From Nocardiopsis kunsanensis DSM 44524 (lineage in GTDB: Bacteria; Actinomycetota; Actinomycetes; Streptosporangiales; Streptosporangiaceae): a stretch of 64,000 nucleotides of DNA. The position numbers were made by a program, and so were the translations under genes. The notes under the pieces were generated by a model. That model was given only the letters and a program-made list of their open reading frames with translations. It was not told the DNA's origin and searched no databases. Below, piece by piece: positions 61,368 through 64,000 of this stretch; within the stretch, counting starts at the first letter, position 1, and each line of letters begins with the position of its first letter. The stretch is from positions 62,001 through 126,000 of the forward strand of contig NZ_ANAY01000007.1 in the NCBI RefSeq assembly GCF_000340965.1. Reading direction: 5' to 3'.

Positions 61368-63893
61368 TCACAGCCGGTTGAGGTCCAGTACCCGCACGAC
61401 CGCACGGCCCTCGGCGTCGGAGGCAGCCAGGTCCACCTCGGCGTCGATGCCCCAGTCGTGGTGGCCCTCGGGATCGGCCAGGGTCTGGCGGACCTTCCAC
61501 ACGCCCTCGCCCTCCTCGATCCGGAGCAGGCCCGGACCGCGCGCGTCCGGGCCGATACCGATGACGTCGTGGTCCTCGAAGTAGGCGTCCAGCGCCTCTT
61601 CCCAGTCCTCGGCGTCCCACTCGCCCTCGGGCTCGAGCTTGCTCAGCTCCGTGTGGGCGCCGCGGGCGGCCAGCTCCACCCGGCGGAACATGTCGTTGCG
61701 CACCATGATGCGGAAGGCCCGGGTGTTGGCGGTCACCGGACGCACCCGATCCTCCGGCTCCTCGCCCCCTTCCGACTCGTCGGCCGCCTCGGGGTCGGGG
61801 TTGGTGAGCTGCTCCCACTCGTCGAGCAAGCTGGAGTCGACCTGGCGCACCAGTTCGCCCAACCACTCGATGAGGTCGCGCAGTTCCTCGGTCTTGGCGT
61901 CGTCGGGCACGGTCTGGTTCAGAGCCTTGTACGCCCCGGCCAGGTAGCGCAGCACCAGGCCCTCCGAGCGCGCCAGGTCGTAGTGGCCCACGTACTCGGT
62001 GAAGGTCATCGCCCGCTCGAACATGTCGCGCACCACCGACTTGGGCTGGAGCGGGTGGTCACCCACCCACGGGTGCCCCTGGCGGTAGACCTCGTAGGCA
62101 TGGTCCAACAGCTCCACGAGCGGCTTGGGGTACTCGACCTCCTCCAACCGCTCCATGCGCTCCTCGTACTCGATGCCGTCGGCCTTCATCCGCGCGACCT
62201 CTTCGCCCCGGGCCTTGTTGAGCTGGGCGCCCAGGATCTTGCGGGGGTCGTCGAGGGTGGACTCCACGACGCTGAGCACGTCCAGGGCGTAGGTCGGGGA
62301 CTGCGCGTCCAGCAGCTCCAGGGCGGCCAGTGCAAAGGTCGACAACGGTTGGTTGAGCGCGAAGTCGGCCTGCAGGTCCACGGTCAGGCGTGCGGTGCGG
62401 CCCAGCTCGTCCGGTTCCTCCAACGTCTCCACGATGCCGCCGTCCAGCAGCGACCGGTAGATCGCGATCGCCTCGCTGATGTGGCGGCGCTGTGTCTTGC
62501 GGTCGTCGTGGTTCTGGGTGAGCAGGTGCTTCATCGCGGTGAAGCAGTTGCCGGGGCGGGCGATGACACTGAGCAGCATCGCGTTGCTGACCTTGAACCG
62601 GGAGTTCAGCGGCTCGGGCTCGGCCTCCACGAGTTTGCCGAAGGTCGCCTCGTCCCAGGCCACGAAGCCGTCCGGTGCCTTCTTACGCACGACCTTGCGG
62701 CGCTTCTTCGTGTCGTCGCCCGCCTTGGCCAGCGCCTTCTCGTTCTCGATGACGTGCTCGGGCGCCTGGACGACCACGTTGCCGACGGTGTCGTAGCCGG
62801 CCCGGCCCGCGCGCCCGGCGATCTGGTGGAACTCACGCGCCCGCAGCCGCCGCACCCGCACGCCGTCGTACTTGCTCAGCGCTGTGAACAGCACGGTGCG
62901 GATGGGTACGTTCACGCCCACACCGAGGGTGTCGGTGCCGCAGATGACCTTGAGCAGACCCGCCTGGGCCAGGCGTTCCACCAGACGGCGGTACTTGGGC
63001 AGCATGCCCGCGTGGTGCACCCCGATGCCGTGGCGCACGTACCGCGACAGGTTGCGCCCGAACTTCGTGGTGAAGCGGAAGGCGCCGATCTCCTCGGCGA
63101 TCCTCGCCTTCTCCTCCTTGGTGCACATGTTGATGCTGGTCAGCGACTGGGCGCGTTCGACCGCCTGTGCCTGGGTGAAGTGCACGATGTAGACCGGGGC
63201 CTCGCCGTTTCCCAGCAGGTCCTCGAGTGTCTCGTGCAGCGGGGTGGCCCGGTAGTCGTAGTACAGCGGTACGGGGCGCTCCGCGGAGGAGACCACCGCG
63301 GTCGAACGCCCGGTCCGCGCTGTGAGGTCCTCCTCGAACCGGCTCACGTCGCCGAGCGTGGCCGACATCAGGAGGAACTGCGCCTGTGGCATCTCCAACA
63401 GCGGCACCTGCCACGCCCAGCCGCGGTCGGGCTCGGCGTAGAAGTGGAACTCGTCCATGACGACGGTGTTGATGTCGGCGTCCTTGCCCTCGGCCAGGGC
63501 GATCTGGGCCAGGACCTCCGCCGTGCAGCACACGATGGGCGCATCGGCGTTGACGCTGGCGTCGCCGGTCATCATGCCGACGTTCTCGGTACCGAAGATC
63601 TTGCACAGGTCGAAGAACTTCTCCGAGACCAGCGCTTTGATGGGGGCGGTGTAGAAAGCGCACTCGTCCCGGGCCAGCGCGGCGAACAGGGCGCCGGTGG
63701 CGACCATGCTCTTGCCCGAGCCGGTCGGGGTGTTCAGGATGACGTTGGCCTCGGAGACGACCTCGATGAGGGCCTCTTCCTGGTGGGGATAGAGGGTGAG
63801 GCCCCGCTCCTCGGCCCACAGGGCGAACGCCTCGTAGAGGGAATCGGGTTCTGGTTCGGCCGGAAGCGCATCAATGAGACTCACGTATTCCAT
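61368..63893 (-). CDS. DEAD/DEAH-type superfamily 2 helicase (DUF3516 family)
   Basis: The 841-residue helicase has Q-like YPHQEEALIEV, motif I NTPTGSGKSMVA, Ia APIKALVSEKF, motif II MDEFHFY (DEFH in place of DEVH), motif III LLMSATLGD and motif VI HQIAGRAGRAGYD. A winged-helix-like middle and a long C-terminal DUF3516-type domain follow. It resembles Ski2-like RNA helicases of actinobacteria; the role, RNA or DNA, is unproven. The ATG at 63893 has GGAG 8 nt upstream; an in-frame start 21 nt earlier is possible. Confidence 0.87.
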   Translation of the reverse strand: MEYVSLIDALPAEPEPDSLYEAFALWAEERGLTLYPHQEEALIEVVSEANVILNTPTGSGKSMVATGALFAALARDECAFYTAPIKALVSEKFFDLCKIFGTENVGMMTGDASVNADAPIVCCTAEVLAQIALAEGKDADINTVVMDEFHFYAEPDRGWAWQVPLLEMPQAQFLLMSATLGDVSRFEEDLTARTGRSTAVVSSAERPVPLYYDYRATPLHETLEDLLGNGEAPVYIVHFTQAQAVERAQSLTSINMCTKEEKARIAEEIGAFRFTTKFGRNLSRYVRHGIGVHHAGMLPKYRRLVERLAQAGLLKVICGTDTLGVGVNVPIRTVLFTALSKYDGVRVRRLRAREFHQIAGRAGRAGYDTVGNVVVQAPEHVIENEKALAKAGDDTKKRRKVVRKKAPDGFVAWDEATFGKLVEAEPEPLNSRFKVSNAMLLSVIARPGNCFTAMKHLLTQNHDDRKTQRRHISEAIAIYRSLLDGGIVETLEEPDELGRTARLTVDLQADFALNQPLSTFALAALELLDAQSPTYALDVLSVVESTLDDPRKILGAQLNKARGEEVARMKADGIEYEERMERLEEVEYPKPLVELLDHAYEVYRQGHPWVGDHPLQPKSVVRDMFERAMTFTEYVGHYDLARSEGLVLRYLAGAYKALNQTVPDDAKTEELRDLIEWLGELVRQVDSSLLDEWEQLTNPDPEAADESEGGEEPEDRVRPVTANTRAFRIMVRNDMFRRVELAARGAHTELSKLEPEGEWDAEDWEEALDAYFEDHDVIGIGPDARGPGLLRIEEGEGVWKVRQTLADPEGHHDWGIDAEVDLAASDAEGRAVVRVLDLNRL

Positions 63894-63936
63894 ACTGCCT
63901 GCTCCAGCACCCACTTCGTGACGCGGTCGGGGACGA

Positions 63937-63972
63937 CAGTGGGCACGTCCCCTGCCGAGGACGTGCCCACTG
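63937..63972. terminator. strong hairpin at the right edge
   Basis: CAGTGGGCACGTCC and GGACGTGCCCACTG form a perfect 14-bp stem with an 8-nt loop, 44 bp upstream of the helicase start. It probably terminates a gene beyond the window edge. The rest of 63894-64000 shows no other feature. Confidence 0.6.
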
Positions 63973-64000
63973 CGGTGCGCTCGTGCGTGTTCCGCCTACC

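Overview
The window is a high-GC actinobacterial chromosome segment. Codon third positions are almost always G or C, GTG and TTG starts are frequent, and the housekeeping order (leuA, recO, uppS, zur/znu, glyS, ppdK, dgt, dnaG, HrdD-like sigma factor, tRNA-Asn) is the one seen in Streptomyces and relatives. The content fits Nocardiopsis or another member of the Streptosporangiales; the genus is inferred. No rRNA, phage, plasmid or CRISPR is visible.

1-13.3 kb is a purine (urate/allantoin) salvage region. Leftward genes encode OHCU decarboxylase, 5-hydroxyisourate hydrolase, urate oxidase, a purine permease, a LysR regulator and allantoicase. Rightward genes encode an HpcH/HpaI-type aldolase, allantoinase, then hydroxypyruvate isomerase, tartronate semialdehyde reductase and glyoxylate carboligase. 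Together they take urate to allantoin, allantoate, ureidoglycolate plus urea, and glyoxylate to glycerate. No ureidoglycolate lyase is seen. The glyoxylate carboligase has Glu at position 51, where the E. coli enzyme has Val.

13.4-31.2 kb is core genome: a GNAT acetyltransferase, an orphan VapB-like antitoxin, a secreted M14 carboxypeptidase, leuA behind a leucine-rich leader peptide and alternative hairpins, a CAP-domain protein, recO-uppS-SGNH-SGNH, a zinc uptake operon (znuC-znuB-zur, no znuA) with a Zur-type box on a leaderless promoter, a 1219-residue teichoic-acid-type glycerophosphotransferase, a monooxygenase-fold protein and glyS. A degenerate TnpB C-terminus with its omegaRNA-like end follows glyS.

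31.8-38.7 kb carries hemolysin III, pyruvate phosphate dikinase, a YdcF-like membrane protein and dgt. Between dgt and dnaG, usually near neighbours, lies about 10.9 kb of extra DNA: a 1.9 kb gene-free stretch dominated by a roughly 1.2 kb imperfect palindrome (centre near 39515), then an L-arabinose operon (LacI regulator, araB, araD, araA and a ChvE/GguAB-type ABC transporter). The operator upstream of the LacI gene is repeated exactly inside the first codons of araB.

49.6-64 kb: dnaG, an HrdD-like sigma factor, a GH18 protein, a fused FAD/Fe-S dehydrogenase, two small proteins, two identical tRNA-Asn genes, a SAM methyltransferase with a near-consensus promoter, a ribD-like function split into reductase and deaminase genes in reverse order, and a DUF3516-type helicase.

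At least eight genes have a -10-like hexamer ending 6-8 nt before the start codon and no usable Shine-Dalgarno, so leaderless transcription looks common here.
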